Assembly: GCA_025350775.1 (NCBI GenBank)
Contig: JANXXF010000296.1
Location: forward strand, 1 to 6,756
DNA from: Actinomycetes bacterium
GTDB lineage: Bacteria; Actinomycetota; Thermoleophilia; Gaiellales; Gaiellaceae
Length of the DNA: 6,756 bases
Direction of reading: 5' to 3'
Shown here: positions 1-5,534 of the stretch, one piece after another
Position numbering within the stretch: position 1 is the first letter of the stretch
Layout: every line of letters begins with the position of its first letter
Notes under the pieces: model-generated
The model's database searches: none
The model's input: only the letters and a program-made list of their open reading frames with translations
What the model was told of the DNA's origin: nothing
Position numbers and translations under genes: made by a program

Positions 1-99
1 CGCGGCGCGGCAGAGGAAGCAGCCGCCCGCCTCGGCGGAGCCGTCGGCTGCGCTCTGCACGTACTCGAGGTGCCACGGCGCCCACAACTGCCTGGTCAT
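1..99 (-). CDS. HIT-family (histidine triad) protein, N-terminal fragment
   Basis: Only the first 33 codons are present; the gene runs off the left edge of the window. The translation begins MTRQLWAPWHLEYV and then has a CFLC (CxxC) pair at residues 27-30. LWAPW followed by a hydrophobic/aromatic stretch and a CxxC is the characteristic start of bacterial HIT proteins related to Ap4A phosphorylase/hydrolase, in which the cysteines can bind zinc. The catalytic HxHxH triad would lie outside the window, so it cannot be confirmed. The ATG at 97-99 is well fixed because in-frame TGA and TAG stops lie four and five codons upstream, with no other start between. No clear Shine-Dalgarno sequence precedes it. 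The likely role is hydrolysis or phosphorolysis of dinucleoside polyphosphates or nucleoside monophosphate conjugates in the cytoplasm; the exact substrate cannot be told from this fragment. Confidence 0.85.
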   Translation of the reverse strand, partial: MTRQLWAPWHLEYVQSAADGSAEAGGCFLCRAA

Positions 100-181
100 G
101 CCCGGCTTCTATCAGAGGGCCGACGGCCGGGCGCCTGCCGACCGGGCGTCGGCGCGAACCGGTCCGGACGGAGAGAGACGA

Positions 182-205
182 GGAGGTGGCCTTGCGGCCA
201 CCTCC
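182..205 (-). terminator. 10-bp hairpin, probable terminator of the minus-strand methyltransferase unit
   Basis: GGAGGTGGCC (182-191) is perfectly complementary to GGCCACCTCC (196-205). Read on the minus strand the loop is GCAA, a stable GNRA tetraloop, and the sequence after the stem is pyrimidine-rich (TCGTCTCTCTCC) rather than a true T-tract. It lies downstream of the methyltransferase stop and upstream of the HIT gene, where a terminator would be expected. The weak T-tract leaves open an mRNA-stabilising or repeat-family hairpin. Confidence 0.5.
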
Positions 206-220
206 AGGTCAGGGAGAGGG

Positions 221-242
221 CGAAGAGTTGCGGCACTCTTCG
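221..242. repeat. 8-bp perfect inverted repeat
   Basis: CGAAGAGT (221-228) and ACTCTTCG (235-242) form a perfect 8-bp stem around a 6-base loop. It lies 15 bases from the 182-205 hairpin, so a minus-strand transcript leaving the methyltransferase gene would fold this one first and the GNRA-capped one second. It could be part of a tandem terminator or a structured 3' UTR; no T-tract follows it. Confidence 0.5.
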
Positions 243-379
243 GCCAATGAATTCGCCTGCGGCCGGCGAACCCACGGGCATGTTCGCAGATGTGAACGAC
301 CGGTGCCATCCTCAGAACGGGTTGCGCGGAGGTGGCGCTATCCGGGGGAGCCGAGAGCAGACGGTTGGCCCGGCCCGCC

Positions 380-1159
380 TCACGCGCGGGCGATCACGAC
401 CTTGAAGACGTTCTCGAGCCGGATCGAGCCGTCCGGGTGCGTGAACCGCTCGAGCGCTTGCGCCACCGTGGCGCTCGCGGTCGCCCAGCTGGTGTGGCCG
501 ATTGCCATGCGGCCCGGGCCGGTGGAGAGGTGGCCGCGAATTGCGGTGTTCACGTCGGCATATGTGAAGGCGGTCGGGACGTCGATGGCTCGCTCCGCGG
601 TGAGGCCGGCGGTCTCGGCCAGCGCCTCCAGGGCGCCCGGCGCCGCCAGCGCGAAGGGGCCGCCTGCCCCCGGCGGCGGCGGCGGCAGCGAGCCGATCGC
701 CCGCAGCACGTCGTGCATCTCGCACTGCTCGACCGACCCCCAGGTGGCGATCGCGACCGCGGCACCCGGCTTCGCCACCCTCTTCACCTCGCGCAGCGCA
801 GCCGTCGGGTCGCTCGCGAACTGCACCGAGTTGAACGCGGTGACGGCGTCGAAGGCCGCGTTTTCGTACGGCAGGCTCTCGAGCTCCCCCTGGCACACGT
901 CGGCGCCGGGCAGCCGCTCCCGGGCCACGGTCAACAGGCCCTCTGCCGCGTCGAGACCGGACACCGTTGCGCCGCGCTGGTGGGCCAGCGCCATCGCCAG
1001 TCCGGCGCCGCACCCGACGTCGAGGAGACTCATGCCGGCGCGCACCTCGAGCGCATCGAGCGCAGCCTCGTAGAACGGCACCTGGTCGGGCTCAACGATC
1101 GTCGACCAGTCGCCGGCTGCTGCACCCCACAGACGACCCTGCACCTCTGCTGAACCCAT
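380..1159 (-). CDS. Class I SAM-dependent methyltransferase (UbiE/type 11-like)
   Basis: The 259-residue product has the Rossmann-fold methyltransferase layout. Motif I is LLDVGCGAG at about residues 45-53 and binds the S-adenosylmethionine (SAM) methionine part. An acidic residue ends strand 2 (GLD, D70) and should hold the ribose hydroxyls. Next come FDAVTAFNSVQF (103-114) and a VAKPGAAVAIATW strand (128-140) typical of post-motif regions. A run of five prolines at 159-163 comes from a GGC repeat in the DNA and precedes the C-terminal, substrate-specific half. The substrate cannot be deduced. An in-frame GTG lies directly before the chosen ATG, but the GGGAGG ribosome binding site is only 2 bases from that GTG and 5 from the ATG, so I prefer the ATG. 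It follows corA on the same strand after 28 bases, so the two are probably co-transcribed; no functional link is evident. Confidence 0.9.
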   Translation of the reverse strand: MGSAEVQGRLWGAAAGDWSTIVEPDQVPFYEAALDALEVRAGMSLLDVGCGAGLAMALAHQRGATVSGLDAAEGLLTVARERLPGADVCQGELESLPYENAAFDAVTAFNSVQFASDPTAALREVKRVAKPGAAVAIATWGSVEQCEMHDVLRAIGSLPPPPPGAGGPFALAAPGALEALAETAGLTAERAIDVPTAFTYADVNTAIRGHLSTGPGRMAIGHTSWATASATVAQALERFTHPDGSIRLENVFKVVIARA

Positions 1160-1164
1160 CACTG

Positions 1165-1170
1165 CCTCCC
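1165..1170 (-). promoter_or_regulatory. Ribosome binding site of the methyltransferase
   Basis: GGGAGG on the minus strand lies 5 bases before ATG 1157-1159 and only 2 before GTG 1160-1162. The spacing decides the start in favour of the ATG. It is within the 28-base gap after the corA stop, as expected for translation of a downstream operon gene. Confidence 0.65.
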
Positions 1171-1187
1171 GGTCTCGAGGATCCCTT

Positions 1188-2219
1188 CTACAGCCAGCGC
1201 TTGTAACGGAAGAAACCGATCAGCCCGCCGATCGTGACGATCATCAGCCCGACGATCGCCCAGAACGCCTCGCGCGAGCCGAACCCTGGAAAGTCGACGT
1301 TCATGCCGAAGATGCCTGAGATCAGCGTCAGTGGCAGCAGCGTCACGCTGATGATCGTCAGCAGGCGCAGCACGTCGTTCTGCTTGTGGGTGATCACCGA
1401 CTCGTTGGTCGCCTCCAGCGCCTCGACGACCTCCTTGTAGTTGTCGAGGAGGTCCCAGATGCGCTCGGTCGCGTCGACGATGTCGTCGAAGTAGAGCTCC
1501 AGATCCTGCGGCAGGAAGCGCTGCACGTGCCGTTCGAGCAGCCGCAGCGTCGACCGCTCCGGCTTGATGATCTTGCGGTACGAGATGATCTCCTGCTTCG
1601 CGTTCGAGAGGTCGCGCACGACCTCCTCGGAGCGGCCCTCGAACATCTCGTCCTCGATGCGATCGAGCTTGTGGCCGATCTTGTCGAGGATCGGGAAGCA
1701 GTAGTCGAAGAGATCGTCGAGGACGTGGTAGAGCAGGTAGCCGGAGCCCTTGGCGAAGAGCTCGTCGAGCAGCTCGGGACTGTCCTCGCAACGGGCGAAC
1801 AGCCGTGTGACCGGCAGCAGCTCGACGTTCGGCAGGGTGATCAGGAAGTCCGGGCCGAGGAAGATGTCGAGCTCGGCGGCGTTGAGCCGCTGCACCATCT
1901 TGTCGTAGAACGGGAAGTGCAGGACGACGAAGAGGTACTCGTCGGGATAGTCGTCGATCTTCGGCCGCTGGCGCTTCGAGAGCACGTCCTCGAGGTCGAG
2001 CGGATGCCAGCCGAAGCGCTGGGCGAGCTCGGCCGCCTCAGGGGCGGTCGGCGCGTTCAGGTGGATCCAGGTGAGGCCGTTGGCCGAGAGCTCGGCGACG
2101 CGTGGCTCAGCGTGGCCGGGAAGTGCGGCCGACCCGCGTGCCTGCGTGCGCTTGAGGCGCGGAAGCCCGGGCATCGGTACTGAGGGGGTCGTCCTGGAGC
2201 ACGGCAGGCATGCGGCCAT
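1188..2219 (-). CDS. corA: CorA-type magnesium/cobalt transporter
   Basis: CorA proteins are homopentameric inner-membrane channels for Mg2+ (also Co2+, Ni2+) with a large cytoplasmic funnel. From the chosen ATG the product has 343 residues. An alpha/beta N-terminal domain (WIHLN, then WHPLDLEDV and RPKIDDYPDEYLFVVLHFP) is followed by a long charged helical region. TM1 is at about 284-305 and ends in the signature GIFGMN (GMN 305-307). After the short loop DFPGFGSREAF comes TM2 (about 318-337) and a basic tail FFRYKRWL. All family hallmarks are intact. The start is uncertain. ATG 2219 has a GAGG 5 bases upstream; ATG 2174 (328 residues) is nearer the conserved region and lies downstream of a possible -10 box TAGAAT that overlaps ATG 2219; an in-frame GTG at 2294 would overlap the MFS gene. 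The first 40 or so residues look unlike the rest of the protein, see findings. Confidence 0.95.
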   Translation of the reverse strand: MAACLPCSRTTPSVPMPGLPRLKRTQARGSAALPGHAEPRVAELSANGLTWIHLNAPTAPEAAELAQRFGWHPLDLEDVLSKRQRPKIDDYPDEYLFVVLHFPFYDKMVQRLNAAELDIFLGPDFLITLPNVELLPVTRLFARCEDSPELLDELFAKGSGYLLYHVLDDLFDYCFPILDKIGHKLDRIEDEMFEGRSEEVVRDLSNAKQEIISYRKIIKPERSTLRLLERHVQRFLPQDLELYFDDIVDATERIWDLLDNYKEVVEALEATNESVITHKQNDVLRLLTIISVTLLPLTLISGIFGMNVDFPGFGSREAFWAIVGLMIVTIGGLIGFFRYKRWL

Positions 2220-2223
2220 TCTA
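2218..2223 (-). promoter_or_regulatory. Possible -10 box (TAGAAT) for corA
   Basis: On the minus strand TAGAAT fits the TANNNT -10 pattern, and TTCGCA lies 16 bases upstream as a partial -35 match (4 of 6 to TTGACA). Transcription would start near 2211. That excludes ATG 2219 as the start of this transcript and leaves ATG 2174, or an out-of-frame ATG at 2211 placed exactly leaderless. Position and consensus are the only support. Confidence 0.35.
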
Positions 2224-2271
2224 GCCTCGTCCCGGCGGATGCGAAAGGGCTGCTGTAGCCGCTGTGCTCCG

Positions 2272-3528
2272 TCAGCCCGCGGTGCGGCGCACACCCGCCG
2301 GCAGCGTCCGCTCCACGCGCAGCGCGACGACGCCCACGAGCAGCGAGCAGCCGGCCGCGAGCGGCCACAGCGCGAAGGCGTTCACCTGCAGCACGAGCCC
2401 GCCGATTCCCGGCCCGACGACCATCCCGAGCCCCCACGACATGCTCGAGACGGCCAAAGTACCGGCCCTGGAGTTGCGGCGGCGCCAGGTCGGCGACGAG
2501 TGGCCCGTAGACGGCACCGTGCAGGCATTCGCCGACTCCGAAGATGCCCAGCGCGAGCGCCAGCACCACGGTTGCGGCTGCGGCGTCGAACCAGGCGCCG
2601 CCGGCTGCCACCAGCAGCCACGCGACCGCCCACACGCCGCCCATCGCGACGAGGCTGAGCATCCGACGGCGGCCCTCGATCAGCCGCGAGATCGGCATCT
2701 GGAATGCCACCACCGCGAGCGTGTTGACGAGCCAGATGAGGCCGATCGAGCGCTCGTTCACGCCCGCCGGTCGGTGGCGAACGGCGTCACCAGCGAGAGT
2801 AGCGCGTACCCGCTCGCGACGAGGAACGCGTTGAGCACGAACACGCGGGCGAAGACGCGGTCGGCGGCCACCTCCCGGTAGCCCGGTGCCCGCGCGACCG
2901 CCTCGGCAGAGTTCGCGTCGCTCGCGGGCCGGCCCGGGTCGGCGACGAGCCGTACGACGGCAGTGAACACGAGGAACGTCGCCATGTCGAGCAGGAACAG
3001 CAGGGTGAAGCTGCCCGGGTCGGCGGCCCGCGCAATGAGGCCGCCGGCGAGGCCGCCGATGCCGATGCCGAGGTTCATCGTCACGCGTTGCAGCGCGAAG
3101 GCGCTGTGTCGCCGCGGCAGCGGGGTCAGCCGGGTGAGCAGCACCGACTGCGCCGGCCAGTACGCGGCGGCGCCGAGGCCGTCGAGCGCCATCAGCGCGA
3201 CCGCCTGCCACGGATGGTGGACGAGCGGGAACAGACCCCAGGCGACGGCCTGCACGGTGAGCGCCACGCTCAGTGTCAGGCGGCCGCCGAGGCGGTCGAC
3301 AATCGTCCCCGCGACGCCGCAGCCGACGAGCTGCATCAGCCCCTGCGTCGCGAGCACGGCCCCGACGAGCCCGAGCGACATGCCGCGCACGCTGTGTAGG
3401 TAGATCGGCAGAAAGGGGATCGCCAGGCCGGTGCCGAGCGCGTTGGCGAGGCCGCCCGCCTGCAGCGTCCAGACCGCGCTGGGCAGGCTCGGAGCGAGGC
3501 GACCGACAGCGGGTGGGCGAGGACGCAC
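2272..3528 (-). pseudogene. MFS transporter gene interrupted by two compensating frameshifts
   Basis: Read through its breaks, this is a major facilitator superfamily transporter of about 418 residues, a normal length for a 12-helix inner-membrane exporter or permease. Segment 1 (3528 to about 2769) includes a first helix (GGLANALGTGLAIPFLPIYL), the loop 2-3 motif A GTIVDRLGGRLTL (residues 74-86) and about seven helices. It then hits a TGA at 2758-2760. One G appears missing at about 2767-2769: restoring it gives TPFATDRAGVNERSIGLIW. Segment 2 (about 2769 to 2455) continues to LAPPQLQGRYF. One extra base at about 2455 then requires a return to the first frame, giving RYFAVSSMSWGLGMVVGP and the last two helices to the stop at 2272. 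I take GTG 3526-3528 as start; it has no Shine-Dalgarno but a TAGTCT -10 box 8 bases upstream. Substrate unknown. Either a recent pseudogene or two sequencing errors. Confidence 0.85.
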
Positions 3529-3536
3529 GGAGAGCG

Positions 3537-3542
3537 AGACTA
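3537..3542 (-). promoter_or_regulatory. Possible -10 box (TAGTCT) of the MFS gene
   Basis: TAGTCT on the minus strand fits TANNNT and ends 8 bases before the GTG at 3528, so transcription would begin at or within 1-2 bases of the start codon. This would make the mRNA leaderless, consistent with the absence of a ribosome binding site. No good -35 hexamer was found at the usual spacing. Confidence 0.4.
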
Positions 3543-3570
3543 GCGGGGTGGCGAGCGGGCTGGCCGGAAT

Positions 3571-3603
3571 TTGACTTGTGCGCTATCGTGCGCGCCGTAC
3601 CAA
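3571..3603 (+). promoter_or_regulatory. Candidate promoter region of the cold-shock gene
   Basis: TTGACT at 3571-3576 is a 5-of-6 match to the -35 consensus. The best -10 candidates are TATCGT at 3584-3589 (too close to that -35) and TACCAA at 3598-3603 (spacer 21, too long), so the exact promoter is unresolved. Either would give a 5' leader of about 70-90 bases before the GTG at 3682, in keeping with the long structured leaders known for cold-shock genes. Confidence 0.3.
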
Positions 3604-3665
3604 TCCTGAAGAACGGGTGTCAGTCGGCAGCAACGCCTTCCTCACCGTTCGTCTCTCGTGTTGGA

Positions 3666-3673
3666 GGGAGGTG
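3666..3673 (+). promoter_or_regulatory. Strong ribosome binding site of the cold-shock gene
   Basis: GGGAGGTG ends 8 bases before GTG 3682-3684, near-perfect complementarity to the 16S 3' end. It decides the start: the alternative in-frame GTG at 3658 lies upstream of this site and would add eight residues (MLEGGVFN) foreign to the family. Confidence 0.8.
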
Positions 3674-3681
3674 TTTTCAAC

Positions 3682-3888
3682 GTGGCAACAGGAACCGTGA
3701 AGTGGTTCAACGACGCGAAAGGCTACGGGTTCATCAGCCCGGACGATGGTCAGCCGGACGTGTTTGTTCATCACACTGGCATCCTCGGGAGCGGCTTCAA
3801 GACGCTCGCTGAGGGCGCGAAGGTGCAGTTCGACGTCAGCCAGGGCCCCAAGGGCGCCCAGGCGAGCAACGTGGAACTCGTTCACTAG
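3682..3888 (+). CDS. cspA: Cold-shock protein, CspA family
   Basis: The 68-residue product is a single cold-shock domain of normal length, starting MATGTVKWFNDAKGYGFI. RNP1 is KGYGFI (residues 13-18) and RNP2 is VFVHH (27-31), the aromatic and basic patches that bind single-stranded RNA and DNA. These proteins act in the cytoplasm as RNA chaperones that melt secondary structure at low temperature or in growth transitions. The start is GTG with a strong ribosome binding site. The loop after RNP2 reads TGILGSGFKTL instead of the commoner SAI-x-GYRSL pattern, a mild divergence. The gene is monocistronic: it diverges from the MFS gene upstream and is closed by a strong hairpin downstream. The C terminus (ASNVELVH) is a usual csp ending. 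Which csp paralogue it is, and whether it is cold-induced or constitutive, cannot be told from sequence. Confidence 0.96.
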   Translation: MATGTVKWFNDAKGYGFISPDDGQPDVFVHHTGILGSGFKTLAEGAKVQFDVSQGPKGAQASNVELVH

Positions 3889-3905
3889 CTCGTGCTTCAG
3901 GCTTG

Positions 3906-3934
3906 GTGCCCGCCCCGATCTGCGGGGCGGGCAC
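3906..3934 (+). terminator. Terminator hairpin after the cold-shock gene
   Basis: GTGCCCGCCCC (3906-3916) pairs perfectly with GGGGCGGGCAC (3924-3934). An inner G-C pair extends the stem to 12 bp around a 5-base loop. It begins 17 bases after the stop codon. No T-tract follows, as is common for actinobacterial terminators. It separates the csp transcript from the tRNA gene. Confidence 0.7.
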
Positions 3935-3965
3935 GGAGCTCACTCCGGCCCGCGTGCGCTGCACG

Positions 3966-3971
3966 TAGACT
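3966..3971 (+). promoter_or_regulatory. Possible -10 box (TAGACT) of the tRNA-Arg gene
   Basis: TAGACT fits TANNNT and ends 13 bases before the mature tRNA 5' end, giving a predicted 5' precursor of about 6-8 bases for RNase P to remove. The same hexamer occurs upstream of two other genes in this window (4448-4453 minus, 6594-6599 plus). I see no clear -35. Confidence 0.45.
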
Positions 3972-3984
3972 GGGCCCGTCCCGA

Positions 3985-4057
3985 GCGCCCGTAGCTCAGT
4001 GGATAGAGCGCCCGCCTCCGGAGCGGGAGGTCAGAGGTTCGAATCCTCTCGGGCGCA
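3985..4057 (+). tRNA. tRNA-Arg, anticodon CCG
   Basis: The full cloverleaf can be read. The acceptor arm GCGCCCG (3985-3991) pairs with CGGGCGC (4050-4056) and is followed by discriminator A 4057. The D arm is GCTC/GAGC with loop AGTGGATA. The anticodon stem CCCGC/GCGGG (4011-4015, 4023-4027) closes the loop CTCCGGA, with anticodon CCG at 4018-4020 reading codon CGG. The variable region is AGGTC, and the T arm AGAGG/CCTCT encloses TTCGAAT. The 73-base gene does not encode the 3' CCA (TCT follows). There is no intron. CGG is expected to be a well-used arginine codon in such a GC-rich genome. Confidence 0.97.
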
Positions 4058-4103
4058 TCTCCCCTGCCACCGGCTGCTCGCTGCGGCGCACCGGTTTCGG
4101 CCG

Positions 4104-4397
4104 TCAGTAGTCGGTGTCGTCGAGGTAGCTGATCGACGGCGGGCCGGTGGTCAACGCGCCGACCGCGTCGAGGTCGCCGCGCTCGATGCGCCAGGCGAAG
4201 TAGCGTTCGTAGTGGCCGCGCGAGGCCCAGCGCTCGAGCAGCACGATCTTCGCCGGCTCGTCCTGGTCGACGTGGACGGTGACGCCCTCGCAGCCGTCGT
4301 AGGCGCGCGTGTCGGGCAGGAGGCCGCCGAAGGCGGCCTTCAGCGCATCGACCTTGTCGGGCTGGGCGCTGATCTGGAGCAGGACGAGGATGCTCAC
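4104..4397 (-). CDS. Antibiotic biosynthesis monooxygenase (ABM)-fold small protein
   Basis: The 97-residue product looks like a one-domain ferredoxin-like alpha+beta barrel of the ABM/YgiN type. It opens with a strand MSILVLLQI, then a helix (PDKVDALKAAFGGLLPDT), the family-typical TRAYDGCEGVTVHVD segment (30-44), a strand with IVLLERWAS (51-59) and the amphipathic HYERYFAWR helix. Family members are cofactor-free monooxygenases, quinol-related enzymes or simple stress proteins, usually homodimers; the substrate here is not predictable. The GTG start at 4395-4397 has AAAGGA 7 bases upstream. The gene converges on the tRNA gene (46 bases apart) and diverges from the DgcA-like gene, with a TAGACT -10 candidate and a palindrome between them. 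No active-site assignment is attempted. Confidence 0.8.
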   Translation of the reverse strand: MSILVLLQISAQPDKVDALKAAFGGLLPDTRAYDGCEGVTVHVDQDEPAKIVLLERWASRGHYERYFAWRIERGDLDAVGALTTGPPSISYLDDTDY

Positions 4398-4447
4398 AGC
4401 GGGATCCTTTCATCGGTGCGGGCGGGCGGCGGCTGCCAGGTCAGCCG

Positions 4448-4453
4448 AGTCTA
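4448..4453 (-). promoter_or_regulatory. Possible -10 box (TAGACT) of the ABM-protein gene
   Basis: On the minus strand TAGACT fits TANNNT; the expected transcription start near 4441 leaves a leader of about 44 bases that contains the AAAGGA ribosome binding site. The upstream side carries the 4465-4478 palindrome in the -35/spacer zone. No -35 consensus is visible. Confidence 0.4.
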
Positions 4454-4464
4454 GTGCGTGCGCT

Positions 4465-4478
4465 CCGCCCATGGGCGG
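4465..4478. promoter_or_regulatory. 14-bp perfect palindrome, candidate operator between divergent promoters
   Basis: CCGCCCATGGGCGG is its own reverse complement. It sits 2 bases upstream of the TACGCT box of the DgcA-like gene and 11 bases upstream of the opposite TAGACT box of the ABM gene, so a protein bound here could block both. No regulator gene is next to it in the window. In GC-rich DNA such palindromes can arise by chance. Confidence 0.4.
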
Positions 4479-4480
4479 CG

Positions 4481-4486
4481 TACGCT
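4481..4486 (+). promoter_or_regulatory. -10 box (TACGCT) for leaderless dgcA-dgcN transcript
   Basis: TACGCT fits TANNNT and ends 7 bases before ATG 4494, the spacing at which transcription begins on the A of the start codon. No Shine-Dalgarno precedes the ATG. This is the standard arrangement of actinobacterial leaderless genes. Confidence 0.55.
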
Positions 4487-4493
4487 ACGCGCC

Positions 4494-5534
4494 ATGCAGA
4501 TTCACGCCTGGGAGCAGTCAATGCAGCTCACCAACACGTTCCGCATCGCGCGCGAGACGCGCGACGACGCGCAGACCGTCGTGTGCGCGATCGAGCACGG
4601 CGGCGTCACCGGCTACGGCGAGGCCGCGCCGATCGAGCGGTACCTCGAGACGACCGGCTCGGCGCTCGTATTCCTGGCCGAGAGCGGCCCCGACCTGGGC
4701 GGCGACCCGTTCGCGCTCGAGGAGATCGAGCGGCGCCTCGCCCGGCGACCTGGCGAGCATGCCGCGAAGGCCGCCATCGACTGTGCGCTGCACGACCTCC
4801 AGGGCAAGCTGCTCGGCGTCCCCGTCTGGAAGCTGCTCGGCCTACCCCGGGTCGGCCCGCCGACGTCGTGGACGGTCTCGCTCGACACCCCCGACGCGAT
4901 GGCTGCGAACGCCGCCGGCGCCGCTGCCCGGTTCAGGCGGCTGAAGCTCAAGATCGGCGGCCGCGACGGCCTCGACATCGCCCGCGTGCAGGCAGTGCGC
5001 GACGCCTGCCCCGCGATCCCGCTCCAGGTCGACGTCAACGAGTACTGGTCGCTCGAGGAGGCGCTCGAGAACGTGCAGCACCTCGCCCGGCTCGGCGTTG
5101 CGTACTGCGAGCAGCCGCTGCCGGCCGGCGACCCCGGCGGGCCGCGCCTGAAGGCCGCGGCGCCGCTCCCGATCTACGTCGACGAGGACTGCCACACCCT
5201 CGCCGACATCCGGGCGTGCGCCGAGCGCGGTCACGGCGTCACGATCAAGCTGGCGAAGTCGGGCGGGCTGCGCGAAGCGCTGCGCATGGTGCACGCCGCA
5301 CGGGCGCTCGATCTCGGCACGATGCTCGGCTGCATGGTCGAGAGCGGCCTCGGCATCGCGGCGGGCGCGCAGATCTCCAGCCTCTTCGACCACGTCGACC
5401 TCGACGGCAACCTCCTGCTCGCCGGCGACCCGTGGCCCGGCGTGGCGTTCAGCGACGGAGTGCAGGTGCCCGCGGACGCGCCCGGGCTGGGCGTCGCGGC
5501 AGGGCCGGGCGCAGCAGCAGGGGGCGCTGCGTGA
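4494..5534 (+). CDS. dgcA: Enolase-superfamily N-acetyl-D-glutamate racemase / dipeptide epimerase (DgcA-like)
   Basis: The 346-residue product has the enolase-superfamily capping domain (1-120) and TIM barrel. Catalytic features are complete: KLK (K151, K153) after strand 2; metal ligands D180 (VDVNEYW), E206 (CEQPLP) and D230 (YVDEDCHT); the opposing lysine in IKLAKSGG (K252/K255); and DLD (302-304), the DxD motif of the dipeptide epimerase branch that binds the substrate amino or acyl-amino end. In DgcA the enzyme interconverts N-acetyl-D- and N-acetyl-L-glutamate; close relatives epimerise L-Ala-D-Glu from peptidoglycan. The downstream DUF1611 partner, overlapping by 4 bases, argues for the DgcA role. 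The ATG at 4494 sits 7 bases after a TACGCT box (leaderless); earlier starts in frame would run through the promoter. The last 16 residues are an Ala/Gly-rich tail of no obvious function. Confidence 0.88.
   Translation: MQIHAWEQSMQLTNTFRIARETRDDAQTVVCAIEHGGVTGYGEAAPIERYLETTGSALVFLAESGPDLGGDPFALEEIERRLARRPGEHAAKAAIDCALHDLQGKLLGVPVWKLLGLPRVGPPTSWTVSLDTPDAMAANAAGAAARFRRLKLKIGGRDGLDIARVQAVRDACPAIPLQVDVNEYWSLEEALENVQHLARLGVAYCEQPLPAGDPGGPRLKAAAPLPIYVDEDCHTLADIRACAERGHGVTIKLAKSGGLREALRMVHAARALDLGTMLGCMVESGLGIAAGAQISSLFDHVDLDGNLLLAGDPWPGVAFSDGVQVPADAPGLGVAAGPGAAAGGAA

Larger units (their letters stand above)
100..379. other. Intergenic region with hairpins, no gene recognised
   Basis: This 280-base stretch lies between the stop of the methyltransferase and the start of the HIT gene, both on the minus strand. 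The open frames crossing it are antisense or out-of-frame continuations of neighbours with arginine-rich, protein-unlike content, and I support none of them. It holds two perfect inverted repeats (182-205 and 221-242) and a weaker one, TTCGCC/GGCGAA at 252-257 and 265-270. I see no tRNA-like or transposon-like structure. The HIT promoter should be in 100-181, but I could not find a convincing -10/-35 pair. Confidence 0.6.

Noticed and set aside
282..297. GTTC-N8-GAAC inverted repeat resembling an SOS box
   Set aside because: Actinobacterial/Firmicute LexA sites read GAAC-N4-GTTC; here half-sites are reversed and the spacing is wrong.
671..688. CGG trinucleotide run as a microsatellite
   Set aside because: It simply encodes five prolines within the methyltransferase; no further repeat structure is present.
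186..1073. Long plus-strand open frame of 295 residues opposite the methyltransferase
   Set aside because: GC-rich antisense shadow; the minus-strand frame has clear SAM motifs, this one has Ala/Ser/Arg-rich sequence with no recognisable domain.
1386..2183. Plus-strand open frame of 265 residues opposite corA, rich in Val/Glu/Leu
   Set aside because: It is the antisense frame of corA; the acidic, repetitive composition comes from complementing the charged CorA helices.
2758..2772. Programmed frameshift in the MFS gene
   Set aside because: No slippery heptamer or downstream structure is obvious, MFS genes are not known to use frameshifting, and a second opposite shift would be needed.
3892..4110. 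Plus-strand open frame of 72 residues across the tRNA (VAQWIERPPPE type peptide)
   Set aside because: It is the translation of the tRNA-Arg gene itself, a well-known type of spurious protein annotation.
3940..4413. Minus-strand open frame of 157 residues containing RIRTSDLPLRRRALYPLSY
   Set aside because: This is the antisense translation of the tRNA, joined to an out-of-frame reading of the ABM-protein gene, also a classic spurious ORF.
4454..5530. Left extension of the dgcN frame (about 359 codons)
   Set aside because: It lies inside dgcA in another frame, is very Arg-rich and has no domain; the DUF1611 homology starts at the GTG overlapping the dgcA stop.
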